From Thiobacillus sp. (lineage in GTDB: Bacteria; Pseudomonadota; Gammaproteobacteria; Burkholderiales; Thiobacillaceae), in the NCBI RefSeq assembly GCF_018780105.1, contig NZ_JADMKC010000018.1, forward strand, positions 222,160-286,159: DNA of 64,000 nt, in the 5' to 3' direction. How positions within the stretch are numbered: the stretch's first letter is position 1; each line of letters opens with the position of its first letter. Below the pieces are notes generated by a model. It searched no databases and was not told where the DNA came from. It saw nothing but the letters and a program-made list of their open reading frames with translations. Position numbers and translations under genes: made by a program. Of the stretch, positions 49,259 through 59,083 are shown one piece after another.

Positions 49259-49538
49259 TCCTCTGCGCGCTGCCGCAGCACTCGCCTACCGCGACGGCGA
49301 CAGCGCACCGCGCATCGTCGCTAAAGGACGCGGCATTCTGGCCGATACCATCATCGAGAAAGCCCGCGCCTCCGGGGTCTATGTGCATGAATCCCGCGAA
49401 TTGCTGGCCTTGCTGATGCAAATCGACCTCGACAGCCACATTCCGCCACAGCTCTATATCGCCGTGGCTGAATTACTGGCCTGGCTTTACCATCTGGAAC
49501 AACTCGATCAACCGAACCGGCCGAACCCTCCAACTTGA
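49245..49538 (+). CDS. FlhB C-terminal-domain homologue
   Basis: A 97-residue protein similar to the cytoplasmic C-terminal domain of FlhB/YscU (AAALAYRDGDSAPRIVAKG, ARASGVYVHESRELLALL, then PPQLYIAVAELLAWLY), without the membrane part and without the NPTH autocleavage motif. Such stand-alone proteins can partly replace the FlhB tail in export control. It overlaps the FliK-like gene. Confidence 0.85.
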   Translation: MATPDPLRAAAALAYRDGDSAPRIVAKGRGILADTIIEKARASGVYVHESRELLALLMQIDLDSHIPPQLYIAVAELLAWLYHLEQLDQPNRPNPPT

Positions 49539-49543
49539 CCAGA

Positions 49544-50305
49544 ATGCCTTCATCCTCATCGCTCGCTCACGGCACGGTCAGCGCGGACCTGCTTGCAAAC
49601 TGCACGGTTCATTCGCGCACCGAAATCCTCCATCTCATGCGTTCGATCCAGCAACGCCGGCTGCTGGTCAATCTCGACATGCCGAACACCCGGGAAATCA
49701 TTGTCACCTCGGTGATTGCGGTCAATGAGTCGAACAACACGGTCATCCTGGACAGCGCCCGCGGCGACGCGCTCAACCACGAGCTGATGGCTGGCGCAAC
49801 GGCCGAGTTCATCACCCATCTCGACGGCGTCTCCATCAGCTTTTCGACCGGCGCGGTAAGCCTGGTCGAATACGACAAGCTACCCGCGCTGCGCATCGCG
49901 CTGCCGAAATCCTTGATACGCCTGCAGCGCCGGGAACATTTCAGGGTGATGCTGCCGATTGCCAACCCCGTCAAATGCATCGTGCCCTCAAGCAATGAAA
50001 CCGATCGCGAGCCGATCACCGCGCATATCGTGGACATCGGCTGCGGCGGCGTCGCCATCGCCGAACGCGGCGGCCGCCTCGGCGCGGAAACCGGCCGCAT
50101 ACTACCCAATTGCCGGCTGCTGCTGCCCGATACCGAGCCGGTGCTCACCACGCTGGAAGTCCGCAACTCGGCCCAGATACGCCTGCAGAACGGCGCATTC
50201 CAGACACGGCTTGGCTGCAAGTTCATCGATCTGCCCAATGCCATGTCAAACCGACTGCAACGCTTCGTCATGAATATCGAACGCGTCCGGCGCGATAGCC
50301 TTTAA
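49544..50305 (+). CDS. ycgR: YcgR-type flagellar brake protein with PilZ domain
   Basis: A 253-residue protein with an N-terminal YcgR domain (about 15-120) and a C-terminal PilZ domain (about 125-250). The c-di-GMP-binding RxxxR motif is present in LQRREHFRVMLP; the second motif reads DIGCGG, so the usual Ser of DxSxxG is Gly. It is expected to slow the motor when c-di-GMP is high. A TTG at 49535, overlapping the previous stop, is an alternative start giving three more residues. Confidence 0.85.
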   Translation: MPSSSSLAHGTVSADLLANCTVHSRTEILHLMRSIQQRRLLVNLDMPNTREIIVTSVIAVNESNNTVILDSARGDALNHELMAGATAEFITHLDGVSISFSTGAVSLVEYDKLPALRIALPKSLIRLQRREHFRVMLPIANPVKCIVPSSNETDREPITAHIVDIGCGGVAIAERGGRLGAETGRILPNCRLLLPDTEPVLTTLEVRNSAQIRLQNGAFQTRLGCKFIDLPNAMSNRLQRFVMNIERVRRDSL

Positions 50306-50347
50306 GCTGCTCACACGCGTCAAATCAAGAATTCGAGGAGTCACACC

Positions 50348-51307
50348 ATGCAAACCATCCAGCAGGAAATCGACGAACGCACCAATCTCACCAGCTCCAA
50401 CAAGCTGGAACTGCTGCTGTTCCGTCTGGGCAACGACCCCCAGCTCAACCGCACCGAGCTGTTCGGCATCAATGTGTTCAAGGTACGGGAAATCATCCCG
50501 ATGCCAACCATTACCGCCGTCGCGGGCTCCCAGCCCCACATGATGGGCGTCGTCGATTTGCGCGGCCAGATTTTGCCGGTCATCGATCTCGCCGGCGTAA
50601 CCGGCTGCACCCCCAGCACCGGCCTCAATATCCTGCTGATCACCGAATACGCCCGCAGCACGCAGGCATTCGCCGTCGAGTCGGTGGACGACATCGTGCG
50701 GCTGGACTGGAAACAGGTTCTGTCGGCCGAGGGCAATGCGGCCGGCGGCATGGTGACCAGCATCGCGCGCCTCGATGGCGACAAGAGCGATCGACTGGCC
50801 CAAGTGCTCGACGTGGAAACCATCCTGCGCCAGGTGATGCCGTCGACCGGGCTGGACATCGACCCCGAACGCATCGGCCCCAAAGTTGATATCAAGCCCG
50901 GCTCGGTGATTCTGGCGGCCGACGATTCTTTGGTGGCCCGCACCATGATCGAGGAAGGCCTGACCGCCATGGGCCTGCCCTACATCATGTGCAAAACAGG
51001 CAAAGAGGCCTGGGATCAGCTGCAGGCCATTTCCAGCAAGGCGCAAGCCGACGGCCACTCGATCGGCGACAAGATCGCACTGGTGCTGACCGACCTGGAA
51101 ATGCCCGAAATGGATGGTTTCACACTGACCCGCAACATCAAGCAGGATCCCCGGTTCAGTTCGATCCCCGTGGTGATCCACTCTTCCCTCACGGGCGCGG
51201 CCAACGAGGCGCATGTGAAAAAGGTAGGGGCAGACGGCTATGTCGCCAAATTCGTCGCGGAAGACCTGGCCCAAGCGCTGCGCCATGCATTGCGGAATGA
51301 AGATTGA
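50348..51307 (+). CDS. cheV: Chemotaxis coupling/response protein CheV
   Basis: A 319-residue protein. The N-terminal CheW-like domain (about 20-165) has LFGINVFKVREII and MMGVVDLRGQILPVIDL; the C-terminal receiver (about 185-310) has the acidic pair in AADDS, phospho-acceptor Asp in LTDLEMPEMDGF, and Lys in GYVAKF. GAGGAG lies upstream. It couples chemoreceptors to CheA; no other che gene lies in the window. A strong terminator follows. Confidence 0.94.
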   Translation: MQTIQQEIDERTNLTSSNKLELLLFRLGNDPQLNRTELFGINVFKVREIIPMPTITAVAGSQPHMMGVVDLRGQILPVIDLAGVTGCTPSTGLNILLITEYARSTQAFAVESVDDIVRLDWKQVLSAEGNAAGGMVTSIARLDGDKSDRLAQVLDVETILRQVMPSTGLDIDPERIGPKVDIKPGSVILAADDSLVARTMIEEGLTAMGLPYIMCKTGKEAWDQLQAISSKAQADGHSIGDKIALVLTDLEMPEMDGFTLTRNIKQDPRFSSIPVVIHSSLTGAANEAHVKKVGADGYVAKFVAEDLAQALRHALRNED

Positions 51308-51320
51308 ACATCAGGTGCGC

Positions 51321-51356
51321 CATGCAAAACGGCAGCCGAGGCTGCCGTTTTGCATG
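51321..51356. terminator. Bidirectional terminator between convergent cheV and fliE
   Basis: A 16-pair perfect stem (51321-51336 with 51341-51356) around a 4-base loop, with AAAA and TTTT inside the stem, 13 bases after the cheV stop and 12 bases before the fliE stop, so it serves both convergent genes. Confidence 0.8.
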
Positions 51357-51368
51357 GCATGCGCGGAA

Positions 51369-51713
51369 TCAGACCGCCATGTTCATGATTTCCTGATACG
51401 CGGACACCAGCTTGTTGCGCACCTGGACGGTTTGCTGCAGGGCGATGGACGATTTCTGCATGGCGATCATGGTGTCGGACAGACTGACCGACCGATCGCC
51501 CAGGGCAAACCGCTCGCTCAGATTCTGCGCGTTCATTTGGGTCTGGTTGACCTGGTCCAGCGAGGATTTCAGCGCCGACTGGAAATCCACCGCCCCCGTC
51601 GGCTGCTGGGTTTGCAGGGGTTTTTCAATGGACGGGGTCGCACGCGCAGCGGTGGCTTTCAGCTGCGCCACCATCGCCTCTATCCTGCCGGTATCGATCA
51701 TGCCTATACTCAT
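51369..51713 (-). CDS. fliE: Flagellar hook-basal body protein FliE
   Basis: A 114-residue protein that joins the MS ring to the rod. The C-terminal DFQSALKSSLDQVNQTQ, LSDTMIAMQKSSIALQQ and VRNKLVSAYQEIMNM segments are diagnostic. The start at 51713 (MSIGMID) has a strong AGGAGGGTGAA site; an in-frame codon at 51734 is not needed. It is transcribed away from fliF. Confidence 0.95.
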   Translation of the reverse strand: MSIGMIDTGRIEAMVAQLKATAARATPSIEKPLQTQQPTGAVDFQSALKSSLDQVNQTQMNAQNLSERFALGDRSVSLSDTMIAMQKSSIALQQTVQVRNKLVSAYQEIMNMAV

Positions 51714-51955
51714 TTCACCCTCCTGCCTGGTCAACGCAACCGCTCGAAACGGTTTTCCACGTGCTCACCTTATCAGCCGGGATGCAATCCATAAGCCCGA
51801 TAAGCGCTGAAAAGCGCGTGTTATTCCCCTGATTGAAATGTCCCGGACTGCCGATAATTCGATCTCATAGCGACATCCTCATTGAGAGAGCACGGCGTGA
51901 ACACGACACACAAGCTTCAAACGAAATCTGAACACAACATGGTGGGAGCATAGTC

Positions 51956-53599
51956 ATGGCAGAGGCAGGCGTAATCGCAGCTCCGGTCAACCTCATGGAC
52001 TTTGCCCGCGCACCCGGCGGGCAAAAGATCCTGCTGGCGATAGGCGTGGCCGCGGTCGTTGCAGTCATGGTCGCCGTCTGGATGTGGGGGCAGAAGCCCG
52101 AATATCGGGTGCTGTTCTCGAACTTCAGCGACCGCGATGGCGGCGCCATCGTCGCCGAGCTGGAGAAGATGAATGTGCCCTACCAGTATTCAGAAGGCGG
52201 CGGCGCCGTGCTGGTGCCAGCCGACCGCGTTCACGATGCCCGCCTGAAGCTGGCCGCCCAGGGCCTGCCCAAAGGCGGCAATGTCGGTTTCGAACTGCTG
52301 GAAAACCAGAAGCTCGGTTCCTCCCAGTTTGTCGAACACGTCAATTTCCAGCGCGCCATGGAAGGCGAGCTGGCACGCTCGATCGAATCGGTCTCGGCGG
52401 TACAGGCCGCCCGCGTGCATCTGGCCATCCCCAAAGACTCGGTGTTCGTGTCCGAGCAAAAAATGCCCACCGCGTCGGTGCTGCTCAATCTTTACCCCGG
52501 ACGCGCACTCGATCCGCAACAGGTCAGCGCCATCGTCCATCTGGTTGCCAGCAGCGTGCCCGAACTGCCGATCAAGAATGTGACCATCGTCGACCAGAAC
52601 GGCAATCTACTGTCCGAAACCAGCAAGTCCGCCAGCACCACCGGCATGGACCCCAGCCAGATCAAATATGTGCAGGAACTGCAACAGGACGTGGTCAAGC
52701 GGGTCGTCTCGATCGTCAGCCCGATCGTCGGCGCCGAGAATGTGCGTGCCGAGGCCACGGCCGATGTCGACTTTTCGCGCAGTGAACAGGCGGTCGAGTC
52801 GTTCAAACCGAACCAGACCCCGGACGCCATGGCGATTCGCAGCCAGCAGACCAGCGAATCCCTGAATGCGTCGGGTGCGCCTGGCGGCGTACCAGGTGCG
52901 CTGACCAACCAGCCTCCTGCACCTGCCACGGCGCCCATCGTCGCGCCGGCCAAAAATGCAAAAGCGGCGCCTGAGCCCGTTGCCGCCGTGCCTACCAGCA
53001 CGCAAAAGGATGCTACCACCAACTACGAAGTCGACAAGACCATCCAGTACGTGCAGCAAGGCGTGGGCGGTCTCAAGCGCCTGTCCGTCGCGGTCGTCGT
53101 CAACTACAAGAAAACCACCGGCAAGGACGGCAAGGTGAAAATGACGCCGCTCACCGCCGACGAGACCACCCAGATCACCAATCTGGTGAAGGAAGCCATG
53201 GGCTTCAATCAGGCTCGCGGCGACACGCTAAACGTCGTCAACAGCGCGTTCGCCAGCCCGGAACAGGAAGAAATTCCCGAAACGCCCCTGTGGAAAGACC
53301 CCGGCACCATCCAGACCGCCAAGGACACCGGCAAATACATCCTGATGGGCATCGCGCTGCTGCTGCTGTATCTGCGCGTGCTCAAGCCGATGCTGAAGAA
53401 AATCACCGAATACACGCCGCCTGCGCCTGCAGCGGTCCACCCGGGCCATGGCACGCCGCAGATGGAGGCCGCCATGGGCGAAGGCGCGCCGGGCAGTCGC
53501 GGCTATCAGGACAGCTTGGCACGGGCACAAAAGCTGGCCAACGAAGATCCGCGTGTGGTCGCCAACATCGTCAAAACCTGGGTAGGCAACAATGAGTGA
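51956..53599 (+). CDS. fliF: Flagellar MS-ring protein FliF
   Basis: A 547-residue membrane protein with TM1 near residues 26-43 and TM2 near residues 458-475. The YscJ-like ring-building region (EYRVLFSNFSDRDGGAIV, PYQYSEGGGAVLVPADRVHDARLKLA) and the C-terminal FliG-binding tail are typical. It begins the large fliFGHIJK operon. The 240-base space to divergent fliE has a GCCGATAA at 51850-51857 but no fitting -35. Confidence 0.95.
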   Translation: MAEAGVIAAPVNLMDFARAPGGQKILLAIGVAAVVAVMVAVWMWGQKPEYRVLFSNFSDRDGGAIVAELEKMNVPYQYSEGGGAVLVPADRVHDARLKLAAQGLPKGGNVGFELLENQKLGSSQFVEHVNFQRAMEGELARSIESVSAVQAARVHLAIPKDSVFVSEQKMPTASVLLNLYPGRALDPQQVSAIVHLVASSVPELPIKNVTIVDQNGNLLSETSKSASTTGMDPSQIKYVQELQQDVVKRVVSIVSPIVGAENVRAEATADVDFSRSEQAVESFKPNQTPDAMAIRSQQTSESLNASGAPGGVPGALTNQPPAPATAPIVAPAKNAKAAPEPVAAVPTSTQKDATTNYEVDKTIQYVQQGVGGLKRLSVAVVVNYKKTTGKDGKVKMTPLTADETTQITNLVKEAMGFNQARGDTLNVVNSAFASPEQEEIPETPLWKDPGTIQTAKDTGKYILMGIALLLLYLRVLKPMLKKITEYTPPAPAAVHPGHGTPQMEAAMGEGAPGSRGYQDSLARAQKLANEDPRVVANIVKTWVGNNE

Positions 53600-54593
53600 A
53601 CACCACGGCGTCACCAAAGGCGCCATTCTGATGCTCGCACTGGGCGAGGAAGGCGCATCCGAAGTCATGAAATATCTGAGCCCGCGCGAGGTGCAGAAGC
53701 TCAGTGAAGCCATGACCAGCATGAAAGCCATCTCGCACGAGGAAGTCGTGCTTGTGCTGAATGATTTCAACACCTTTGCCGACAACAATTCGTCGCTGGG
53801 TCTGGATTCTGACGACTACATCCGCAGCGTGTTGAACAAGGCGCTGGGCGAAGACAAGGCGTCCTCCTTGTTAAGCCGGATTGTAGGCGGCGGCGGTGAT
53901 TCCAGCGGTATCGAAAGCCTGAAATGGATGGATGCCGAATCGGTGGCCGACCTCATCCACAACGAGCATCCGCAAACCATCGCCACCATTCTGGTGCACC
54001 TCGAACGCGATCAGGCCTGCGAGGTGCTGGGACATTTCACCGAGCGCCTGCGCAACGATGCGCTGCTGCGCATCGCCACCCTCTCCGGCGTGCAGCCCAC
54101 CGCCCTGCGCGAACTGAACGACGTGCTGACCAAGCTGCTGTCGGGCAACGAGGTGATGAAGAAACAGCCGATGGGCGGCACCCGCGCCGCTGCCGACATT
54201 CTCAACTTCATGGGCGGCGAAAACGAAGCGTCCGCCATGGAGCACCTGAAGAGCTACGACCCCGAAATGGCGCAGAAGATCATGGACGAGATGTTCGTGT
54301 TCGAGAACGTGCTGGAAATCGACGACCGCGGCATCCAGCTGCTGCTGCGTGAAGTGCAGTCCGATTCGCTCATCATCGCGCTGAAGGGCGCGTCGGAAGA
54401 AATGCGCGAGAAAATCTTCAAGAACATGTCGCAACGCGCGGCCGAAATGATGCGCGAAGACCTCGAATCCAAAGGTCCGGTGCGTCTGTCCGAAGTGGAA
54501 GCCCAGCAGAAGGAAATCCTGGTAATCGTCCGCCGTCTGGCCGACGAAGGCCAGATCAACCTCGGCGGCAAGGGAGAAGAAGCGTATGTCTAG
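53592..54593 (+). CDS. fliG: Flagellar motor switch protein FliG
   Basis: A 333-residue switch/torque protein. The N-terminal KGAILMLALGEEGASEVMK, the middle EHPQTIATILVHLE motif and the C-terminal charged helix region (DDRGIQLLLREVQ, then ALKGASEEMREKIFKNMS) are all typical. It overlaps fliF and fliH by 8 bases. Confidence 0.97.
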   Translation: MSEHHGVTKGAILMLALGEEGASEVMKYLSPREVQKLSEAMTSMKAISHEEVVLVLNDFNTFADNNSSLGLDSDDYIRSVLNKALGEDKASSLLSRIVGGGGDSSGIESLKWMDAESVADLIHNEHPQTIATILVHLERDQACEVLGHFTERLRNDALLRIATLSGVQPTALRELNDVLTKLLSGNEVMKKQPMGGTRAAADILNFMGGENEASAMEHLKSYDPEMAQKIMDEMFVFENVLEIDDRGIQLLLREVQSDSLIIALKGASEEMREKIFKNMSQRAAEMMREDLESKGPVRLSEVEAQQKEILVIVRRLADEGQINLGGKGEEAYV

Positions 54594-55239
54594 TTGCGTG
54601 ATTCGCAAGGAGGACCAGCCCGCCTGCCAGCCCTGGGAGCTGGCCAGTTTCGACTCGACCCCGCATGCGATGCGGCAGTCCGGCACCGACACCGTCAAGC
54701 TGCCCACCATCGACGACATCACGGCGATCCAGGAACAGGCGCGGCAGGAAGGCTATGCCCTTGGCCGCAGCGAAGGTCATGCCGCCGGGCTGGCCGAGGG
54801 GCGCGCCCTGGCAGCCGTCGAAACCGGACGGCTGTCCGCGCTGGCAGAAAGCTTCACCGCCGAGCTCGATCGCGCCGACGAAACCATTTCGCAGCAGATA
54901 CTGGACCTGGCAATCGACCTGTCCCGCGCCGTGGTGAAATCGGCCCTCACCGTCCAGCCTGCACTGATCCTGCCCATCATCAAGGAAGCCGTGCGTTACC
55001 TGCCGTCGCTGCAGCAGCCCGCGCTGCTGTATCTGAATCCCGCCGATATGGAACTGGTGCAAAGCCGGATGGGCAATGAGCTGGCAAAAATGGGCTGGCA
55101 GCTGACGGACGACCCCGATCTGGATCCCGGCAGCTGCCGTGCCGAAACGCCGGATACGCAAATCGACTCTTCCCTGCCCACCCGCTGGCAGCGCCTCACG
55201 GCTGCCCTGGGCAAAGATTCCAAATGGCTGGCTGAATGA
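54586..55239 (+). CDS. fliH: Flagellar export ATPase regulator FliH
   Basis: A 217-residue protein. An Ala/Gly/Arg-rich segment ([20 protein letters not shown]) with GxxxG-like repeats is followed by the FliH/HrpE-type C-terminal domain. It binds and restrains FliI. It overlaps fliG by 8 and fliI by 4 bases. Confidence 0.92.
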   Translation: MSSCVIRKEDQPACQPWELASFDSTPHAMRQSGTDTVKLPTIDDITAIQEQARQEGYALGRSEGHAAGLAEGRALAAVETGRLSALAESFTAELDRADETISQQILDLAIDLSRAVVKSALTVQPALILPIIKEAVRYLPSLQQPALLYLNPADMELVQSRMGNELAKMGWQLTDDPDLDPGSCRAETPDTQIDSSLPTRWQRLTAALGKDSKWLAE

Positions 55240-56651
55240 TGACTGCCCAAGCCCAGGCCCACCCCCACAGCGACCGCTGGATCAGCTTTCTGCATGACTG
55301 CAGCGAACTGCTGGCGATCGCCGACCCGATGCTGGTGTCCGGCCGGGTGACGCGCGTGGCGGGCCTGGTGATGGAAGCGGTCGGGCTCAAGCTGCCAGTG
55401 GGCAGCGCCTGCACCGTTGCGCTGGCCAATGGCGCCCATCTGGAGGCCGAAGTGGTTGGTTTCTCCGGCGACCATCTGTACCTGATGCCGCAAAGCGATG
55501 TCGAAGGCATCATGCTCGGCGCCCGCGTGTTCCCGGTGGAAGTCATCCCCACCCTGCCCAGCCTGGGCCAGGTCAAACACCCCCGGCGGCGGCCGAGCGA
55601 CCGCACCCGCCACCTGCCGGTCGGTGCAGGCTTGCTGGGACGGGTGCTCGACAGCAGCGGGCGTCCGCTCGACGGCCTCGGGCCGATCCAGTCCGAAACC
55701 ACCATGCCGCTCAACAACCGCGCCGCCAACCCGCTGGCGCGCGCTCCGATCACCGACATCCTTGACGTCGGCGTGCGCGCCATTAACAGCATGCTCACCG
55801 TCGGCCGCGGCCAGCGCATGGGCCTGTTCGCCGGTTCGGGCGTCGGCAAAAGCGTGCTGCTGGGGATGATGGCGCGCTACACCAGCGCGGACGTCATCGT
55901 CGTCGGTCTGATCGGCGAACGCGGTCGCGAGGTCAAGGAATTCATCGAGCAGATTCTCGGCGAGGCCGGTCTGGCACGCGCCGTCGTCGTCGCCGCCCCG
56001 GCCGATACACCACCGCTGGTGCGCCTGCAGGGCGCGGCCTACGCCACCTCGATTGCCGAACATTTTCGGGATCAGGGCCGAAACGTGCTGCTGATCATGG
56101 ACTCGCTGACCCGCTATGCCATGGCGCAGCGCGAAATCGCGCTCGCCATCGGCGAGCCGCCCGCCACCAAGGGCTACCCGCCCTCGGTATTTGCCAAGCT
56201 GCCCGCACTGGTCGAACGCGCCGGCAACGGCAAGCCGGGCGGCGGCTCGATCACCGCCTTTTATACGGTGCTCACCGAGGGTGACGACCAGCAGGATCCG
56301 ATTGCCGACGCCGCGCGCGCGATTCTCGACGGCCACATCGTGCTCGACCGTGCGCTGGCCGAAAGCGGCCACTACCCGGCCATCAATATCGAGCAGTCGA
56401 TCAGCCGCGCCATGCACAGCATCACCACGCCGGAGCAACAACAGCTTTCACGCCGCTTGAAGAAGCTATATTCACGCTACGAGCGCAGCCGCGACCTGAT
56501 CAACGTCGGCGCCTATGTAGCAGGAAGCGACCCCATGCTGGACGAAGCAATCAAATTGCAGCCCGCGATCGAAACCTTCCTGCAGCAGGACATCAGCGAG
56601 CGCGCCGATGTCCAGGAAAGCCTCAGCGAGCTTTCGGCCCTGTTCCAGTAA
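55236..56651 (+). CDS. fliI: Flagellum-specific export ATPase FliI
   Basis: A 471-residue ATPase of the F1-beta-like family. Walker [16 protein letters not shown] near residue 190, Walker [13 protein letters not shown], and [11 protein letters not shown] are present. The start has two adjacent ATG codons at 55236. It overlaps the fliH stop. Confidence 0.97.
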   Translation: MMTAQAQAHPHSDRWISFLHDCSELLAIADPMLVSGRVTRVAGLVMEAVGLKLPVGSACTVALANGAHLEAEVVGFSGDHLYLMPQSDVEGIMLGARVFPVEVIPTLPSLGQVKHPRRRPSDRTRHLPVGAGLLGRVLDSSGRPLDGLGPIQSETTMPLNNRAANPLARAPITDILDVGVRAINSMLTVGRGQRMGLFAGSGVGKSVLLGMMARYTSADVIVVGLIGERGREVKEFIEQILGEAGLARAVVVAAPADTPPLVRLQGAAYATSIAEHFRDQGRNVLLIMDSLTRYAMAQREIALAIGEPPATKGYPPSVFAKLPALVERAGNGKPGGGSITAFYTVLTEGDDQQDPIADAARAILDGHIVLDRALAESGHYPAINIEQSISRAMHSITTPEQQQLSRRLKKLYSRYERSRDLINVGAYVAGSDPMLDEAIKLQPAIETFLQQDISERADVQESLSELSALFQ

Positions 56652-56665
56652 ATAAGGAAAACTGA

Positions 56666-57115
56666 ATGGCAACCCGCTCCGCCCTCGACACCCTGATCGA
56701 ACTGGCCAACAAGGAGGCCGACGAGGCTGCCAAGCGCCTGGGCGAGGTACTACGCAGCCACGAGGAAGCCAAACAGAAGTTCGACCTGTTGCAGCAATAC
56801 CGCGACGACTATGCGCAACGCTGCCAGAACAGCCTGGCCAACGGAATCAGCACCACCCATTTCAACAATTACCGGGTGTTCATGCAAAAGCTCGATCACG
56901 CCATCAGCGGTCAGCAAACCGTGGTCAGCCACGCCGGTCAACGCGTCGAACAGGCACGTGCAAACTGGCAGGTGTGCGAGCAGAAGAAAATGTCCTTCGT
57001 CACTCTGTCGGACCGAGCCAACAAGGAAGAGGCCCGCCGCGAATTGTGGCGCGACCAGAAGCAGAACGACGAACATGCTGCACGCTCCGTCTCGCACAAG
57101 CGGAACCCCAGCTGA
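56666..57115 (+). CDS. fliJ: Flagellar export protein FliJ
   Basis: A 149-residue coiled-coil protein (starts MATRSALDTLIELANKEADE) with alternating charged heptads, as in FliJ, which escorts chaperones to the export gate. Called mainly from length, coiled-coil pattern and position between fliI and fliK. Confidence 0.9.
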   Translation: MATRSALDTLIELANKEADEAAKRLGEVLRSHEEAKQKFDLLQQYRDDYAQRCQNSLANGISTTHFNNYRVFMQKLDHAISGQQTVVSHAGQRVEQARANWQVCEQKKMSFVTLSDRANKEEARRELWRDQKQNDEHAARSVSHKRNPS

Positions 57116-57138
57116 CCCCACCTTCAACGAGGCAAACC

Positions 57139-58383
57139 ATGACCCCCCAAACAGCCAACCTCAATCTGGTGAATGCCCTGCAGGCCCAGCCTGGCGGCAA
57201 AAAGCAGCCCGACCCGGGCACCAGCGCGGACACCCCGTTCAGCAAGGTCCTGTCGAATGAAATGGAACAGAAAAAGCCGGTGAACGAGCCAAAGCAGGCG
57301 TCGCGCCCGGAAACCCGGCAGGCCGGCAAGTCCGGTTCCGGGACTGCGGCCAGCGATGCGCCCGCAACGCAGGATGCTGCCAGCACGGAAACGGCGTCCC
57401 CGTCCACGGCGGAGACCGCTGCGAGCGAGCCGCAGGCAGCACCCGCTGCCGACAGCAGCACGCTGCAGCCCGATGCCGCCCTGCCGGGCATGGAGATCAC
57501 TCCGGCGCTGCCGGATGCCCTGCTGGCATTGGCTGCCGCACCGAACATGCCGGTTCCGGCAGTGCAGGCAGCACCGCTGCCGGGCGGCGGCGTCAGCGCA
57601 ACCGCTGATGCGCTTGCTGCCGGCGCAACCGTGCTGCCGAGCCTCAACACGCCCGCCGCACCTGCCCTGACGCCCGCCCAGATCACCGATGCCGCAGCCG
57701 CAGCCGCCGTAGAAGCCGCCGCCCAGCAGCCGGTCAAGGCCGATTTCCAGGCCGCGATGACGGCCACCCCAGCTCACGCCAGCGCCGCAGCAGCTGTCCT
57801 GCCGGGTCAAATCGCCGCCGCGCTGTCGCCCGATGCCCTCAAACTCGATGAAGCCCGTCCTGAAGGCTTCGGCAATCTGCTGACGACGGCCACCCAGCTC
57901 GCTCAGCCAGGCACGATCAGCGCGCCCGCCAGCACAGCCGGCAATGCACTCGCGCCCTCGGTCGGCAGCGCAGCCTGGAGCCAGGCATTGGGCGAGAAAA
58001 TCGTCTGGATGGCAGCAGGTGCGCAGCAAACCGCATCGCTCACGCTCAACCCGCCCAACCTGGGACCGCTGCAAGTCGTGATCAACGTCAACAACGACCA
58101 GGCCACCGCCAGCTTCTTTGCGGCCCAGCCCGAGGTCCGCCAGGCGCTTGAGGCCGCGTTGCCCAGGCTGCGCGAAATGATGAACGAATCCGGCATCCAG
58201 CTGGGGCAGGCAACGGTGAGCGCAGAACAGCAGCAACAGCAGTTCAACGAAGCAGCCAACCGTGAAGCGCGGCGGACCGCCATGTCCTATCCCGGTGCCA
58301 GCAGCTCCGGCGACACGACCATTCAATCTCTGCCAACGCAGATCCGGCAATCCGGCCGCGGCCTGGTCGACACTTTCGCCTGA
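57139..58383 (+). CDS. fliK: Flagellar hook-length control protein FliK
   Basis: A 414-residue protein. Residues about 30-290 are low complexity, rich in Ala, Pro, Ser and Thr, as in FliK molecular rulers; the C-terminal switch domain (ASLTLNPPNLGPLQVVINV near residue 300) is conserved. The ATG at 57139 is preferred; residues upstream in frame lie over fliJ. The C-terminal tail has a run of Gln. Confidence 0.92.
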   Translation: MTPQTANLNLVNALQAQPGGKKQPDPGTSADTPFSKVLSNEMEQKKPVNEPKQASRPETRQAGKSGSGTAASDAPATQDAASTETASPSTAETAASEPQAAPAADSSTLQPDAALPGMEITPALPDALLALAAAPNMPVPAVQAAPLPGGGVSATADALAAGATVLPSLNTPAAPALTPAQITDAAAAAAVEAAAQQPVKADFQAAMTATPAHASAAAAVLPGQIAAALSPDALKLDEARPEGFGNLLTTATQLAQPGTISAPASTAGNALAPSVGSAAWSQALGEKIVWMAAGAQQTASLTLNPPNLGPLQVVINVNNDQATASFFAAQPEVRQALEAALPRLREMMNESGIQLGQATVSAEQQQQQFNEAANREARRTAMSYPGASSSGDTTIQSLPTQIRQSGRGLVDTFA

Positions 58384-58404
58384 GTCTCCCGCATCCGTTC
58401 GTCC

Positions 58405-58463
58405 GACATCGTTGAACCCCACAACGATGTCAGGCGGGCCTCCCGGCAGCACGGCATTGCTGC
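58405..58463. repeat. Two hairpins in the fliK-fliL spacer
   Basis: A perfect 10-pair stem GACATCGTTG (58405-58414) with CAACGATGTC (58422-58431), then a 6-pair stem GCAGCA (58446-58451) with TGCTGC (58458-58463). No T-run follows, so they may be transcript-processing or partial-termination elements that split the operon. Confidence 0.6.
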
Positions 58464-58566
58464 GAACTACCTGCCTTTTCACCCTCTTTTCCCGCTATCG
58501 AACGCACGCGTATCCCTGATAATGACGCGTATGTGCCTCCCCTTATCCGTGTAAAGGAACGCTGAA

Positions 58567-59061
58567 ATGGCCCAACCTGCCAAGCCCGCTGAAGTTGTCG
58601 AAGCAGACGCTCCTCCGAAAAAATCGAAAAAGAAGCTGTTCATCATCATCGGCGCGCTGGTGTTGTTGCTCGGCGGCGGTGGTGCAGCCGCGTGGTTTTT
58701 CATGCAGGGCAGCGACGACCCCAACGCCGCCCATGAGGAAGAGCCCGCCAAGGCGCCGGTTTTCTTGCCGCTGGAAACCTTTACCGTCAATCTGCAGGGC
58801 GGCGAGCAGTATCTGCAAACCGATATCACGCTGCAGGTAGCCGATCAGGCCGATGTGGATCTGATCAAGCTGCATATGCCGCGCGTACGCAGCCGCCTGC
58901 TGACGCTGCTGTCGAGCCAGAGCGCCGAGGCGCTCGCCGATCCGGAAAGCAAAAAGAAACTCGTGGCGGACATCCTGGCGCAGGTCAAGCAGCCGTTCGA
59001 CCCCAAAGGCAAACCGCAGCAAGTGACCGATGTGCTGTTCACGACCTTCGTGATTCAGTAA
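58567..59061 (+). CDS. fliL: Flagellar basal body-associated protein FliL
   Basis: A 164-residue inner-membrane protein. One TM near residues 24-43 follows a Lys-rich stretch (KKSKKKLF); the periplasmic FliL domain has PLETFTVNLQGGEQYLQTDITL and ends FTTFVIQ. It starts after a 183-base gap from fliK, with AAAGGA upstream, so it may have its own promoter. Confidence 0.94.
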   Translation: MAQPAKPAEVVEADAPPKKSKKKLFIIIGALVLLLGGGGAAAWFFMQGSDDPNAAHEEEPAKAPVFLPLETFTVNLQGGEQYLQTDITLQVADQADVDLIKLHMPRVRSRLLTLLSSQSAEALADPESKKKLVADILAQVKQPFDPKGKPQQVTDVLFTTFVIQ

Positions 59062-59083
59062 AGACACTCTGTAAAGACTGCCC

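Noticed and set aside
51850-51857. Exact GCCGATAA, the sigma-28 -10 consensus, in the fliE-fliF region
   Set aside because: The sequence 11 bases upstream (GATTGAAA) matches the -35 consensus at only two positions, and fliF is normally not a sigma-28 gene, so the match is likely chance.
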